Source: Marsupella aquatica (Eukaryota > Marchantiophyta). From it: a DNA stretch of 64,000 nucleotides. The notes below the pieces were generated by a model, which ran no database searches, was not told the DNA's origin, and saw only the letters and a list, made by a program, of their open reading frames with translations. A program made the translations under genes and the position numbers. Below are positions 10,320 to 24,264 of this stretch, one piece after another (positions within the stretch are counted from its first letter, which is position 1; the number at the start of each line of letters is the position of its first letter). The stretch spans positions 29,140,001 to 29,204,000 of the forward strand of contig OZ316891.1 of assembly GCA_973895155.1 (NCBI GenBank), in the 5' to 3' direction.

Positions 10320-12650
10320 TCAGATATTGCAAACTAAGGAGAGGTCACTCACAGAATATTTGTGGAGATGATGGATGATGGATTGAGAATGAGTCCCAAT
10401 TAGTCTTGTGGAAGGGTGGTTAATATGGTAGTGCCATGCTCCACTATACTACTGGCACACATGGCACCAATTTTGGGGTTGGCATGTAGGCCGGAATGTA
10501 GATTATGCAAATTTCCATTGTAGACATGGGGAGGGTTTTGGGGTGAGCTTTAGGGGGAGGCTTAGTGTATGAGGAGACATTTGAAAGTTTTTTGAGGAGC
10601 CCTGGGGGCATTTTTGGTTTTAGGGGCCCTCATCACAGGACCCGTACAGGACGTTCATTTGTAGAATGCCCTACATTGGATGATAGGCAATTGGGAGCGA
10701 TGGATGGAGGGGAAACAATGATTTTTCTAATTATACTAAAGGCCACATTTAATGCTATTTTGGTGGCTAAAAGGGCTTCACAAATGTCTATAAACTAATT
10801 TTTTGATACTAATAAGTAGATTTTTAAAAGTACAGAAAATATTACTAAAGAGTTTTAGATGAAGGCGTGTTCACAGGTGGGTCCCTTTATAGTACAAGGA
10901 GTGAGGGATATATTAGGGTATACAACTGAATATTTTATTGGCTATTAATGGAATGAATCCTAGTTGCTTGAGTTGAAAATTGTTGGTGTGATCTAGTCGC
11001 AGAACTCGACTACCCTTCCACTTAGCTTTGACGTTGTTGACTCCAACGTCAAGCTCCTCTATGGTCCATGCCCCCGGGATGGCCATCTGGTAGGGATCAA
11101 GTATGGGGAGACTTGTGGTTGGGCAAGGAATTGCACTAGCAAAACTGATACGTTGAGCTAATGGTGCGCGCACACAAGGGAATTAGACTGGCATTGGTAG
11201 TTGGTTGGGTCAGGGGAAGGGTCGAGCTCAAGGCGGACCATCCAGACCCCCAAATATACTCTAAATTATTAGGGCTTGAGTGAGAGCTTCTCGCGGGCCC
11301 AAGGTTAAAGAAGTTTAGTTCATGCAAACCGGGCATTTAGCTCATGAGATACGGCATGGCTTGGGTATAGCAATTCGAGACCCCCAATTGACAAATGAAT
11401 GAGTTCTGATGAACCGGGCATGAGCACCAAGTTAGCCTGATCACAACCAGCTAAGGCACGTACTTCACCTGTAGATGTCTAACTATAAAATTATGGGCCT
11501 AGCAAATTAAGTTTGTGTCCAGTCGGTCAAGTTGGAGTCTAGGAGAGGGCCCAAAATAGGGGAAAGTTGGCCCAAGATATGAGTGGCTTTGAGCCAGTAC
11601 GTAGTGTGTCTCAAAGCTTCACAGTTGTGGGTGATGGATTTTGGCCTCAAAGAACTGGCCGTACTAACATTTTTCACAGGGTCATGTAAAAGTTGTTTTT
11701 CATCTTTTGACAAGACAGTCTCACTAGTGACTCGCGGTCATCAAATAGGATCATTCTTAGTTTACAGAAAAAGTTATGGCATGGATTCTAAATTTGGTAG
11801 TCCATAACATTTTCTGTCCTTAACTTAGTACTAGTTATGGTAGAAGTCGTGGAGTTGTGAGGTTGGAGACTCACCCCTGATCTAGGCAAATTTCTCCAAG
11901 ACACCACACTTATTAATGTTTGGCTGTTTTAAATTTGAGAGTCAAATAAATTATGAGAAATGGATTAAAAAAACAGAAGTCTGATTGAAACACTGTCAGT
12001 GGTGTAGTGAAGTCACATTAATGTAGACTTCACTGTCATTGTGAAGTCTACATTATATATCATACATTTACACAACATGGTCCTGTTGAAGTCTACATCA
12101 ACTTGACATGTTAAATTTGAACAACACTGCCAATGGTGAAGTCTTCATTATTGTGACCGAGAGTATGACAATAAGAACCCTTGATCATGATAGCTTGATG
12201 AAAACAATTGGGGAACAAGCCCTGTACAATGAATTTGACCAAGCAAATGCAAAAATGATCACTACCTAGATTGTTTGTTGCCTGCAAAAATTAGTCTATG
12301 TAACAGAACACGTGTGAGGCAGTCTATCAAATGATTGATTTCTCATGAGTAAAGTAGGCACTTATGCTTCATTAACAGGTATGTCCAGTGTTGAAATCTC
12401 TGAACTTGTTGATTCAAAAAGCTCAGTTGTGCACCAATCTGCTAAACACACATGTCATAAGTTTACTATTTGTTGGAACTAAGGATTCAAACATGAATAA
12501 AGTAAATTCTGGGGAAGAATATGAATAAATACATACCAGGTAAACCATGTCAACTATTTAATACACAAAGTGCAAATAAAGTGGACAGAACCAAAAATCC
12601 TAATCTGAAACTATATAAAGTAGTCTTAGGGCATAGTAAGTCATAAATCA
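10320..12650. other. No gene recognised
   Basis: Contains short repeats of GAAGTCTACATTA and its near-inverse between 11990 and 12150, and an open stretch near 12170-12270 that lacks a start or domain. An inverted-repeat-like phrase resembling the GGGCCC-ended family lies near 10600-10640. Confidence 0.35.
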
Positions 12651-12666
12651 TTCAGCCCAGGCAGAT

Positions 12667-12800
12667 AGGCATCCCTGTGTGGTAGCTCACTTGAGTGCAG
12701 GCTGATAAGTATAATTGGGTTCAACTATTGTGACTGATTTTTCCCTTTATGTGGGGTTTCACAGATTCCACCTTAAACTTTGAAAAATAAAAAAGTAATA
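12667..12800 (+). mobile_element. tRNA-derived SINE, copy 1
   Basis: Contains a box-A-like TGGTAGCTCACTTGAG and, 30-odd bases later, a box-B-like GGTTCAACTATTG. A body CCCTTTATGTGGGGTTTCACAG and an A-rich tail (AAAAATAAAAAAGTAATAA) follow. A second copy with the same block order lies at 16438-16570, inside an intron of the CCDC13-like gene. It lies about 75 bp beyond the stop codon of that minus-strand gene. Confidence 0.65.
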
Positions 12801-12874
12801 ATTCATTCTCCCTCAACCATAACTCCTAAATGATAGGATGAGAATTCATGAAAGTGTAATTGGACTTTATGCAG

Positions 12875-15800
12875 TTAAATAGAAGGAGTACCTCCATCAA
12901 TTGGATCAGCAATGCTTGCACGGAGGTTGCCAATAATTTTGTCTTGCAGCTCAATCTCTTTTTCCTACAAATTGAAGCAAAGTTGACATTGTGCTACTGA
13001 GTGTCTTCACATGATTCAAACTTTTGCTTGCATCCCATCCAAAGTTACAGCTTTACTGCTTTACGAGTCATGCAGCTTTGGAATCAAAAATGGACTTTGT
13101 CATGAATAAAAATAGCTGTAGTTGGCTGTACAAGAGCCAGGGGCCATTCAAAGTATGGTGTCTATAGATACTACATGGCTAGCAGTATGCTTAAACCACA
13201 CCTGCCCCTATAAAGGGCTACGGGTAAATTGTAGCTCTCATTCTAAAGAGTGCAAGTTCAGAAATGTGTTTTGAGTTTCACAAAAGGTGCTGACTGCAAA
13301 ACTTTTTTTTGGCAAGTACTCCACAAAAGGTGCTAGGTTTCCACCTTTTATGGTGAGTAGTGAGACATGGAATGAGGCTTTTATAGTGGCAGGTGTGGTT
13401 TAAGAAAATGCTGATGTGGAGTGCCTCTTTTTTCTAGAATGTTAGACCACCTCTACATGCTATGCAAATATTCCCAAACCTTTCAAAATTTTGGCTCCTC
13501 ATTTAAGGGACTTGCAATCATTTAACTTCATGTAAAATGATTTTTTGTCCAAAGTTTATGTCTAGGACAAGAAGGGCGCCTCGAGTATGCTTTGGTGAAA
13601 AGTAGTCACAAACTCCCCTATGTCTTGTAAAGCAACTTTAAACAGAAATGAAAGAAATCATATACTTTTCTTTGGCAAGTTGCACAGCAACTCTACATGG
13701 GCTTGGTTTCCCTTTCTTTTTCCGAAAAAGAAAACTCAAGGTGCAATGGCTACATTACTTACTTGGGCAGAACATTGATACTTTAGGCCAGTCAAAGTGG
13801 CAGCCATCTTATTGCATCGATAGTGATGCTCGAGTTGAAGTGGTCCACCGGGTCTTGGGAAAGGCGGGCCAAGAGCCTTCAATTGAAGATGTCAAATAGT
13901 CAGGAGTGTCTTGAATTCCAGCTTACAAATTAATCCAACTATGCCACTAGGCATTAGTTCCAACAATTGATCACAAACTAAAGTTTATGCTAATATTATG
14001 TTTGCGGAAATTTTAGATTGAAATACATTGTGCATATATTTAACTTCTCAGTATTGCGATACTAACATCTTCACAATTGAAAAGAAGGCCCCAGATTGAT
14101 GTGAAAACGAAAATATTTTGACTTGTCCACACACATAGGGGTAGGTTACTTTCTCTTAAAACATGGGTTGCCCTTTCTAACACAATGCACAGACCATGTG
14201 TTCAAAGTTGGGCTTGGTGTTTCAGTACAGTTAGTAGTTCTGTGGGCATGGACGCCCTTGACACAAACACATGCAGCACCTCACAAACCCAAATACAATG
14301 CTTTGCAAACTTGAACACAGCGCCCTTAAATTGGGTCTTCCTCATGACCACCGATCTCAAATCTCGTGGGTCAGATTCTCATTCCCATGAATCCATCAAT
14401 TTCAAAACTAGTAGAGAGGCCTTTGTGGAAGATGCTATGCTAAATGTAGGGTTGCTTTGCATCTTAAAGAGTAAAACATTCAGACCCTTATAGAGTAATA
14501 AATCAAGAATCTATCTGGATAAGAAAAAGCCATGCATGACATCATTCTAACGTTGTCCAATATGCCTGGGATGGCCTTTTCAACTTAGATGGAATCCCAA
14601 CAAATATTATTTCGTGTGCTTCTATAGCACTATAATGCCAGTGAAAGTGATTCTGTGTTTTTTCCTGTATTTACGTACCCTACTGAGTTTATTGCACTGG
14701 ATAACTTTGGTTATATGTCATGGAAGCATCATATTCCAATAATTATCTGGTACTTTTGATAATAAATTAAATACTATCAATTAAGTCAAAGGTTCTACAC
14801 CTTAATTAGTGTTAGTAACAAACTATTGAATTAGTGTTACATAAATTTTTAAAAATCATGCATGATAAACAATGAGTTTTTCCCATATGGAAATAAGGTG
14901 TGTGCACCAGGTTCCACATGAAAATCCTTGGTCCTAGCATGCATGAATTAAACACTGTAGACAAACCTTATTTCCCTCTTCTTGTTAGTGACACTCTCCC
15001 ACTCACCCTAGGTAATTATATGCTAACACTAATTCAGGGGGGTAGTGAGGGGTGTAGATTTTGGAATTGTTACATTCATGTTAAGTTTTATATCCCACAA
15101 CTGGAATGTTAGCTCTGGAGTCTATGCGGCGGCAAACTGATGGACATACCTGTCTAGCTGCTGCAAGCTCTAAAGTCAAAGCATTTATCAAAAGATCATC
15201 GTTCTCACTCTTACTAACCAAAACGCCAACCTTTGCTTTCATATTGCGAATCTGCCATGGATCAAAACCTAACTTTTACTTCTTCAAGATCCCTGAGAGA
15301 TCAAGGTCATGCAGTTGTATACTACAATTACTTAGGTCATGAACATTGAGATTATCTTGCTGAAATAATTCTTTTACCAAACAGTTAAAATAATAAAGTG
15401 TGTATTAATATTGGTTTATGCATGTCAGTGTGATTTAGGTTTTCCTAAGACAACAGAGTTATAGACACACAGAAAAAAAAACTTGCAATGCCAAACTTAC
15501 TTTCATGGCAAGTGAGTTGGAATGTCAAATCTTACAGCAGTGTTCCAAATCAACTGATGTGTTGTATTTGAGTGGGGGTACAAATAGTGAAGTGAAAGGC
15601 TTGGGAAGCTAGCCATCCCATTAAAGCTGGTTGTGTTGGGGCTTCCCTGGTTTTTTTATGAAGGAAAATGGTTTGTTCCCAAAGCCTTGGGAATATTTGG
15701 GAGATTATATGCGTGCATCTGAAACAAGCCCCCTACGGGCCGCTATGTATATATTTTAACTCATAATGTTGCCATCACACATAGCTCCACGAAACCAACA

Positions 15801-18800
15801 TTTACTTGCAATGACAAAATAAACTTCTGGCATTTTCTTCAAGGTCGATCAAGTGTAGTCCCACCCAGTAGGACTTCAGTTTGAACTAAATTTTGTTTCC
15901 AATGTCAATCACGGTTCAAATTTGCTCTAATTGATTTTCAAATACCAAGGGAAATCATTGGCATGGACTCCAAAAGCACAATTGATATGCATGGTAAGAT
16001 TGTCAGCTTGAGGAAAGAAAGATAATTGCACTTACATCTGCTTCTAATATATTCTTGCGAGCAACAGTCTTATCAAGTTTTGCCTTGGTTTCCTGCCAAT
16101 GCTCCCTCAATGCCTGTTGCAATATACAATTGATTGACTTTCAATTTCAATTGTTGTTAATTTATATTAAAATTTTCTATACTGTTGTTGCATAGAATGT
16201 ATTGTATAGAACATCATCTTAATATGAATCAACAACAAAATTGACTCGTTGCACAACACTCTTGGTGCTTGGTATTTTCTCTTCAAGGATCCTACAATAT
16301 ATGAGTCCTAGCAAAGTCGGGTCCAAAGGAAAAAGCTGTTTGCTAGTTTGAATATCTGTGATTTACACTTATTTATTTATTTCAAATCATTGCAATTTAT
16401 AAATTTGGATTGTGAAAAAAAATGATCATATGCTCATAGAGGCATGGCTATGTGGTGGCTCACTTGACTAGAAACTCATTGGTCTTGGGTGCAAATGTTG
16501 TGATTGACTGTTCCCTTCTATTGGGTTCACATATTTCCCTTTAAAATTTAAGTATAATAAATAAACATATAACAATAAGCAGGATATTCTTTGTTTTCTT
16601 GGGTGATCCACTATTTGTACATGCAGGCAGACAGGATGATGGAAGGCAGGAAAGAACAATCCTGGGAACTATTGTTCATCTACTGTAGAGCCCTCATTAG
16701 CTTGGGAATTATGGTGTGACATGCCTAACAACTAGCCATGGAAAGGGGGTAGAGCAATAGATTAATTTACAGAGTCCACAAATTGTCTGAATCAAGAGTG
16801 TTGCTTTCATTGGGCTAGTTGCAAGGTTACTAGTAAGTGAATATCTCACACTATTAACTGAATATCTCTCTTGAAAGACCATACTAGCTGTAATCTAAAA
16901 TTGGTCAAAGAGGGAGAGTTTCACACCGCATAGTTCATTCCTAGCTTGTCAAGCTCCTTTTGACGTTCATAATTAATTGTATCAATTGTATTGCGATGCC
17001 GAATCTCAATAGCCGTATACTCATCAGTATTGAAAATAGAAGCCTTGGGTTGAGATTCACTGCTTGATTCCAACCTTCTTATCTTCTTATTAGCTTCTTC
17101 TAGTTGATCCTGTAAAGAATACAATCCATTTGAGTTCATCATTTCTTTGCTGAAGAACCTGGGTTTACTTCAATCATTGTCCTTGGGGTTTACTAACAAA
17201 GTATTGGCGTGAAATAAGTGAGAATGTCATTTTAAGCAATTCAAATATACATGATTTCCTTGGTAGTGCTGCATAGTTTCTGTAAAATGACACAGTTAAG
17301 ATTACTTCTTTTAAAGAGTAATAATATATTTGGTGACAAAACTTACTTTTAACAAGGCAATTTGCTCTGCTCGACCTCTCCATGTACCACACTCGTCCAA
17401 AACCTATAGAGTCTTCGATTAACCACAAAGGGTCCTCATATAAATGTACCACCAGTTCAAGTTTCTACATCTTGCATTCAAAGATCACAAGAAGGAATTT
17501 TACATTTTCTGCCATGATCAAGATTTTGAAACATTTAGATGTGAGAGCTTGATGCATTTCTAGCTGAAATTGAATTACCTTTTGGGCTGGAATATGTTCA
17601 CCAACTTCTCGTTTTATTATTTGCTGTAACTTGGCAATCTCACCTAAAAGCATATCCGTTCGAGCTTGGACAATCTGCAGCTTTGCTACTATCTACATAA
17701 TCATATCAAGAACTTGTTAAACTTTATAAACAGTTTAATTTCAAATTCCTATCCAGAGCTTTTCAAATTGGTACACACCTTAGTTCATACTTAATTAAAT
17801 ATGTTGATTCAATTTTCATAAAACTTGTGCCATTCGTAGACGTTTGAGCACCCTCATCGGAGTTAGTAAATAAATAGTTTGATTTTATTTCTATTTTTTG
17901 TGGTTAGAATACAATTGTTGGTCTTTTCGTTTGTTATTTTTACCTGGGTGTGCTTGTCTTTCCAAAACTCTGCAGCCTTCTCACCGTCATTCAATTTTAA
18001 ACCACTTTTTGTACTTATAATCTCATTCTCTTTAGCAAGGAGCTACAAAGACAAAAGCTCAAGGTTCAAAACTGACAACATTCAGTGCAAACAAAGTCTC
18101 ATCTTATAGCTCTACTTGGCATACTTATGAAAAGGCGGCAATATTAAGGGAATCTGGGTTGAAGGATTATCATTAAAAAATCATTTCCCTCAAAATATTT
18201 TGTATTATGAAAAATACATTAACTATCTGCAAACCTTAGCTCAAAGAAACAACTTATGCACATATCAAAAGTAATACATTAATACAAGTTTCTTCACATC
18301 CTACTGAGAGAATTTCTATAAAAATCATTAATTTTATTTTATATTTCATGTGCCAGATCGAGTGGAAGGTATACAAGGGTCAAGCTTGTCACACAAACAC
18401 CTCTTCTTGAAGAAACTTGATTTGATTTGCCATTTTGCTTGCCCTGTTTCTATCTTTTTCAAGACAAAGATTAAGGTATCGGTTCTGTTTAGGACAATAT
18501 ATACCAAAACAAATGTCAGATTATAAACATACCCAATGGTTGGATCTGGAAAAAAATTATCAAAATGAAATAGAGGCTCATTCACGGAAGAAAACTGGGG
18601 AAAATGAATGGGAAAGGAGGCTTTCATACACAGAATTAACTTTGTGATACAATGGTTTTTTTTAATCCTACAAAGTTGAGTTCGAAAATCAATTTGTTCA
18701 TTGTTGAAGCTCAAGAGATTTTTTTTGATGGCCCCAAAATGAACCGTGTTACTTGATTAGGACCCCTGAGTGATCCAGATCGTTTACTGTCCTTGAATCA

Positions 18801-20241
18801 ATGTACCCAAAACTTCAGGGTTCCTATCAAGTATTAACGCAGTCCATTTTGGGGTTCTATCAAGCAAATCCCTCTTAATGCTCTCATACACAGCTATGAC
18901 AAGTCTGAAGACAAACTTGTTGTCAACATCAAGTTGGAGATGAAATGTGAAGTACATGACTTTTTGGTATGATATTTTGCTTGCTCACAATTAAATGTCT
19001 AATCAAATGAAAAATATATTCTTTTTCCGGAATGCAAGATGGAAAGGTCATGAAAATCAATGCAATCACCATGTTGAAAAGCAAGTTTTATCTCTGTAGG
19101 TAGAGGTTTCACCTTTCTGAATAAGTCAATGATCTTTGCCTCTCTTAGATCTCCCTCTCCACTCCCTATAATGCTCAGAACCTCCCTAAAAAAGGATGCA
19201 TGGTTCATTGTTAGAAGTAACTTGGCAGTGTAACATTAATGTTATTAATACATTCCATTTTCTTAAGGTGCAATGCACAGTTTATTATCTGGGCATGGTC
19301 AAGTACATTACATACACTGATAGTTAGATAGATACAATGGCCACAACTAGACTTATTCACTTATTAGTGTCCATGCAATATCCCTTTGCCCATAAAATAA
19401 CTTTGGCCCATTCCTGTGCCTGGGAGGCAGTTGTCATATCATGACCATAGCCTTTAGTTGCAAAATTGATAATGTTGACTTAGCATTTCAAACTAAGTGT
19501 GTCACAAGACAGCATTGCTGACTTGGATGATGGGAAGAAAATATGGCAGATAAATTTGTAATAGCTAGCAGGAACAGAGAAGCAAGATTTAAGGGCTTCT
19601 ACAGTTAGATCTTCTCGTTCTAATTCTATCTAGAGTTACCTCAATCTTTGAACTTCTGCTTCACTAGTATCCAGCTGAACCTTAAGGTCAGTGACGATGG
19701 GATCTTCCTGTAATCAGAACTATTGCCAAATTGGTTAGACATGGTGCATTCAAAACTTTGGCAACTCAAATACTCAAAAACAATTATATAATAAGTTGCC
19801 TTAGCTTCTCTTGAGAGATAAGCTAGTATGGAGCTCCAGCTGTTGACAGTTCATTGAGGACAAGAGATGTAAGATCTTGCAGTCGATATTGAATTAAGGT
19901 GGGTATGATGTAGATGCCAATTGTATGCATATATATTCACATGTGAAAAATAGAACTATTTGGATGAAGTGAGAGGTTAGTCAAAATTTTTATTTTATAT
20001 GGACTTAAGGATCTAGACTTGCCAATGGAACTTCTTCTTGTAAGACTGCTCCTTTAACTTGACTTTTCCCGCGAGAAGCGCTATTTGGTTTATCATCTCC
20101 AGCCTTGGACTTAGACTTTGCATCTTTACTTTCTTTCACAGCCTTTGACTCTTTGCCATCGCCTTTAACATTTCCCGTGTCCTTAGACACCCCTTCCTTT
20201 GACTCTTTCCCGTCAGTTTTCTTAGCCTCTTTCTTGGCCAT
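12875..20241 (-). CDS. CCDC13: CCDC13-like coiled-coil protein (cilium/centriole), 10 exons
   Basis: Exons (minus): 20241-20019, 19703-19640, 19185-19113, 18042-17944, 17692-17579, 17403-17347, 17109-16927, 16113-16036, 15251-15150, 12964-12875. All introns are GT-AG and all phases agree, giving 360 aa. Residues 1-70 are K/E/S-rich and disordered; the rest is coiled coil. Identification rests on two blocks that I recall from animal CCDC13: KREVGEH followed by GTWRGRAEQI (residues ~168-206), and a MKAKVGVLVSKSENDD block (301-316). Human CCDC13 is a centriolar-satellite protein needed for ciliogenesis, so a role in sperm basal-body or flagellum assembly is inferred. The animal protein is about twice as long; here the frame ends 29 codons into exon 10, or a donor at 12892/12891 continues to exons I did not find. 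The exon 1-2 junction is the least certain. The start is the first ATG in frame. Confidence 0.8.
16438..16570 (+). mobile_element. tRNA-derived SINE, copy 2 (in intron 7 of the CCDC13-like gene)
   Basis: Same block order as the copy at 12667-12800: AGGCAT--CT-TGTGGT-GCTCACTTGA, then GGT-CAA-T-TTGTGA, CCCTT--AT-GGGTTTCACA and an AT-rich tail. Box B is decayed here. It is inserted antisense to the host gene. Confidence 0.6.
18722..18866. mobile_element. 145-bp MITE (CCCCAAAATG terminal repeats), copy A
   Basis: Ends are inverted: left TTGATGGCCCCAAAATGAAC and right the reverse complement of GCTTGATAGAACCCCAAA plus TGGAC. TIRs are about 40 bp and the centre contains TTGAATCAA. It lies in the long third intron of the CCDC13-like gene. 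A second copy with an internal duplication lies at 25326-25581. Confidence 0.7.
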
Positions 20242-20249
20242 CACTTAGT

Positions 20250-21860
20250 CAAGATGAGCTCAAATAGAAGAGTCTGATAGCCAGAACAAAGGATTGTGTT
20301 AATTGCAATCATGCTCATTGGTAGTTGACAGAAATGACATACTTAAAGTCCAAACATTATTAGCACCAAATCTAAATTTTAATAATCTGGTATGCAATCA
20401 AACTACGAAGAAAATTCATATTTATTTGGATAAACTTTGCAAGAAAGAAGACCATTTGTGCTCAATTAAGAATGTTGATGTATTCAATAGGACCAATAGA
20501 TGAACAATTGGCTCATCTTGGAGATTAGTGCCCATATGAGGAAAATCCCCTTAATTTGTGTTTTTAAATGCAATGAAAATACCAACCTTAAATGACCGTT
20601 AAACCACTCTACCCAATCAAACTAAGTATGAAATAATGTACACAACGATTTGTTGTCTCCGCAAGGCAAACCCTATATCAGTAAGTGCATGACTATAGAC
20701 TTTCAATCAATCATAATTAATATTTACCTTTATGTTGCCTTGAACTTTCTCCTAGTTTGCTATCCTCATATTTATCCTTTCTTTGGTTTACTTTTTCAGT
20801 CCTCGGGTATGGAGGTGCGTGTCCTAGTGTGGATAGAGAACCCTAGCCGGCCAACACTCAATTGCCCTTTTGTTGTGCTAACCAGAGAGACGTAGTTAAT
20901 CTGCCTTTGCCACACCTGCTGAACTATTCTTTAGCCTTTGACAAAAGAATACTGGGCTGGCAAAGGACACATACGCAGGAGGGTATAGAGAAACTTAAAG
21001 CCAAAATCCGGACTAATGGAAAGGTGTGGAAGCCACCTTTTCCTTTAATTACCCTTTGTTGTTTCCAGTTGAAAGGAAATGCCTTGCTGCTTTCCAGGTG
21101 CTTTGAGATTTTTCCAAAGCCTTGTTTCCTGCTGGGGCGCTGACAATGTCTTACATTTTTGTTTGACAAGTTGCGTGGAAATTAATTGCTGGTCTTATTG
21201 CTCGTCTTTTTTTGCTGCAAGTTCAGTGGTGTAGACATATTCAAAGGGTGGATCGATTCCATCTTTGTCGCTGTTTGGGTTGTTTGAGTAAAATCAATAG
21301 GATTTCATGCAACATTGTTTTGATTTTGGCTTCCCTTCTCAAAACCAGCTTGACATGCGCCCCATTGCTTTCTTGGTTGTGTGGAGCACTCTCATGTTGT
21401 ACCTCAGGCTAGCCTTAAGGGCTATTTTTTTGGTACCTTTCTAATCAATGAAGGCGGGAATGAAGGTTTTCCAGGGCGAAAAGCCTAATCCCAGTTGCAT
21501 GGGTCTGGCTTTTGGACTTGGTTCCCTCCGTTCATTCAAATGAAGTTTCCTATGGTTCATTTAAGCACAATGGGAGAGTTTTCCAGTGGCACTCATTGAA
21601 GTTGAAATGTGACTCATTGGGGTTCCTTTGCTCTGAATGTTTTATTTTATGTGAATTTGAAATCATGTATACCCGTTTGAATTTTGGTATACCCGTCACT
21701 AAACACTCATTTTCTTCCATTTGTAAATCTCCCTATCCATAGATATGTTTTTCAATAAATTTCTCCCTATCCATATAATTATATATTTTTGGCTGGCTTT
21801 TGTAAACGGCCCACCACTGACCCAATCATCTAAAAGATCCCCTACCCATACGGCATGGCT
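20250..21860. other. No gene recognised
   Basis: This is the upstream side of the CCDC13-like gene. Open frames on both strands (20650-21412) lack domains and splice support. A direct repeat of AATTTCTCCCTATCCATA-AT type text occurs at 21725-21780. Confidence 0.35.
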
Positions 21861-22128
21861 CAGTGTTTTTTTTAGTGACGAAAATTTGCTAGATTTCACC
21901 TCCCCAAAAATCTTTAGTCACTTTTGGCTCTACTTTTGTTGTCTCATTAGCCAGTGTTCCACCTAATCCTAGGTTCCATTAGCCAGAATCTAACGGTCAA
22001 CCTTAAATCTTGGGCTATCTGACGGTACAGAAAATAATTGAATAATAAATCTTTTTGAGCATCTTCTCTTTCACACACTTTACATTTGCCACTCTGGCCA
22101 AAAAGTGAAATCCTTAAAAAATACACTG
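21861..22128 (-). mobile_element. hAT-type MITE copy 2 (268 bp)
   Basis: Terminal inverted repeats CAGTGTTTTTTTTAG (left) and, read from the right, CAGTGTATTTTTTAAGG. Flanks GCATGGCT (21853-21860) and GCATGAGT (22129-22136) match at 6 of 8 positions, consistent with an aged 8-bp TSD. The body is the reverse complement of copies at 7600-7886 and 51141-51436 (TAGATTCTGGCTAATGG shared). Confidence 0.8.
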
Positions 22129-22129
22129 G

Positions 22130-24255
22130 CATGAGTGATCCCATGAATGCACTCGATGTCTATCCTACGGACAAATGCATGATGAGTGTTAATTACTCAA
22201 AATCCACCACTGCATAATTAGTGATCCCCGTCTATAGTGAACAGTTGTTTTGGTTATTCACATCATAGCAGGGATTGTAACAATGTGAAGTTCACTCATG
22301 ATAGCATAAGGACAAGTGACTTTTAGTTGCCCTTCCTCCACTTACCCGACTTAGGTACCTTTCTCATGCCAGGATATAATTTCCTGAGACTTAAAATTGG
22401 AATTTAACTTCCTAAGCTACTGTGAAAGTTTCTCCAACAAAAAAAGAAAAAGAAAAAATAAAAAGCTACTGTGAAATTCATTAATGGATCACTACAAACA
22501 AAAAATAAAACGTGTCTTAGTACGAGCATCCCCTTAATATCCTTCTGCAGAGGTTTCAGTCTAGAACTTATTTAACAAAATCAATGCAATGCTCAATTTA
22601 GAAGCTCCAACATACTCAATTAGTAAATGGAGATGTTCAAATAGAAAAAAAAAGGCTGGATGGACTGGGGGACTTTGTTCTGAAGTTCCGATGGATTTCT
22701 CAAGCTTGGATGGACTGGCATAAAATGTCTAAAATGACTGTGGTAGCACCTTTCACAATATTAGCCGAAATGTGACCTTTAAATGGGCTCTTGACCATTT
22801 GTAGCCAGTTTCGAATACCAGGTGGTAAGCACCTTTCACAATATTAGCTGAAATGTGACCTTTAAATGGCATGTTGACCATTTTCAACCAGTTTCAAATA
22901 CCCAGTGGTAAGCGGCTCATGCAACATCCTTCCCCAAAAGTGGTAATTTGTCACTCAAGTCTAGTCTACCTAGGGCATCATTTACAATAGTGAAATGTCC
23001 TTCCAAAAGTTATTTTGATCAAGCCCAAACTACTCATGGCATCCTTCACAAATGTGACATGTCCATTGACAGTTGGTTTACAATATTTAATCATGTTTAG
23101 CTCCTTGTAAATGGTGTAAACGATCTAAGAAAAATTGGAAACTTTGTGAGATGATAGACTGAACATCAAAGAACAGATTGGCAAAGTATGAGATCAACAC
23201 ATGGATCCAAAACTTGTCCAAATAAATGCACAAGCCTTATCTCAAAATAGTGCTAACTATTAAATAATTATCATTCGCAACAGTAATCAGTGCAAGGATG
23301 CTATTGGGGGCTAAAGTACTGATTCTAGGAGTATTTAGGGACAACACTTTTGAATGAAAGGAAATTAGCACAAATTGAGATTGATATATGAACAGAATAT
23401 AACACACATGAATTCACGCCCGGATGGACTGAGGGCCTTATTCTGCATTCCATGGATTGCGTAGAGTCATCAGCCAGTTTACACGAAAAAGAATAAAGGA
23501 CAAAACTGCCGTTGGGAGTACGCTTTACTTTTGAGAAGGGCGCTTTCAATGGTTTTTCAAGGCGCTTTGGATAGTTTTTCCGAGTGAAGAAAATGATGCT
23601 CCCATAGACCCTACTAGACAAAAACCATGCAATTGGGATGGACTAATTAGAAATATTCCCTCTCACTTTCTAAATACAATGCTATCCATCTGAGTTGCAA
23701 AAAAATAAATATGGGAGCATTTTGACAAACCTAGAGGTCTATCTGGGCTAGTGTCCAAACATCTTTTACAAATGAAACTATACATAATACGTACTACGCA
23801 CTATGCGCCACGTACATACGGAATCTTTTAATAAATTCTGTGGACACCCTGAGATCCTGATGACCTGATTCACTTTCCAGAAACCGACCAGGCCAACAAT
23901 AAATTAATCATGGCTGCCGTAGTGCCGTGTCAAATAATATGGGATTATGGGACTCAGATCCGCTGAACAATAATGAAGGTGACGTATTTGGTTGGACTTT
24001 TAGCCGTCTATCCTGATTGAACTGTACAACACAGCAATCTCAAGGAAATTGCAAGTTATTAGTGACAGAGGGGCTACAAAACTGATTCCGATCGATGGAA
24101 TTGCAAAGACAACTGTCCAGTAGCTGGGATCTTGGATCGCTGGACAGTAAGGTTCACTGCAATTGAGTTCACCTTGAGAATTGCATCATCAATCTGGTCA
24201 ACTTAATTGATGCTAAAGTGCTCATTGTCACGGAACAAGGGACAGGAAACTCTTC
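22130..24255. other. No gene recognised apart from a short tandem repeat
   Basis: AT-rich. Apart from the tandem pair at 22744-22912 I see no gene, RNA or element end. An open frame at 23325-23621 (minus) has no recognisable feature. Confidence 0.35.
22744..22912. repeat. Two tandem ~85-bp units
   Basis: Both units carry AGCACCTTTCACAATATTAG, then GAAATGTGACCTTTAAATGG, TTGACCATTT and AGCCAGTTTCGAATACC-type text, ending GTGGTAAGC. They are about 90% alike by eye, so this is a fairly recent duplication. Confidence 0.8.
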
Positions 24256-24264
24256 CTCTGGATC

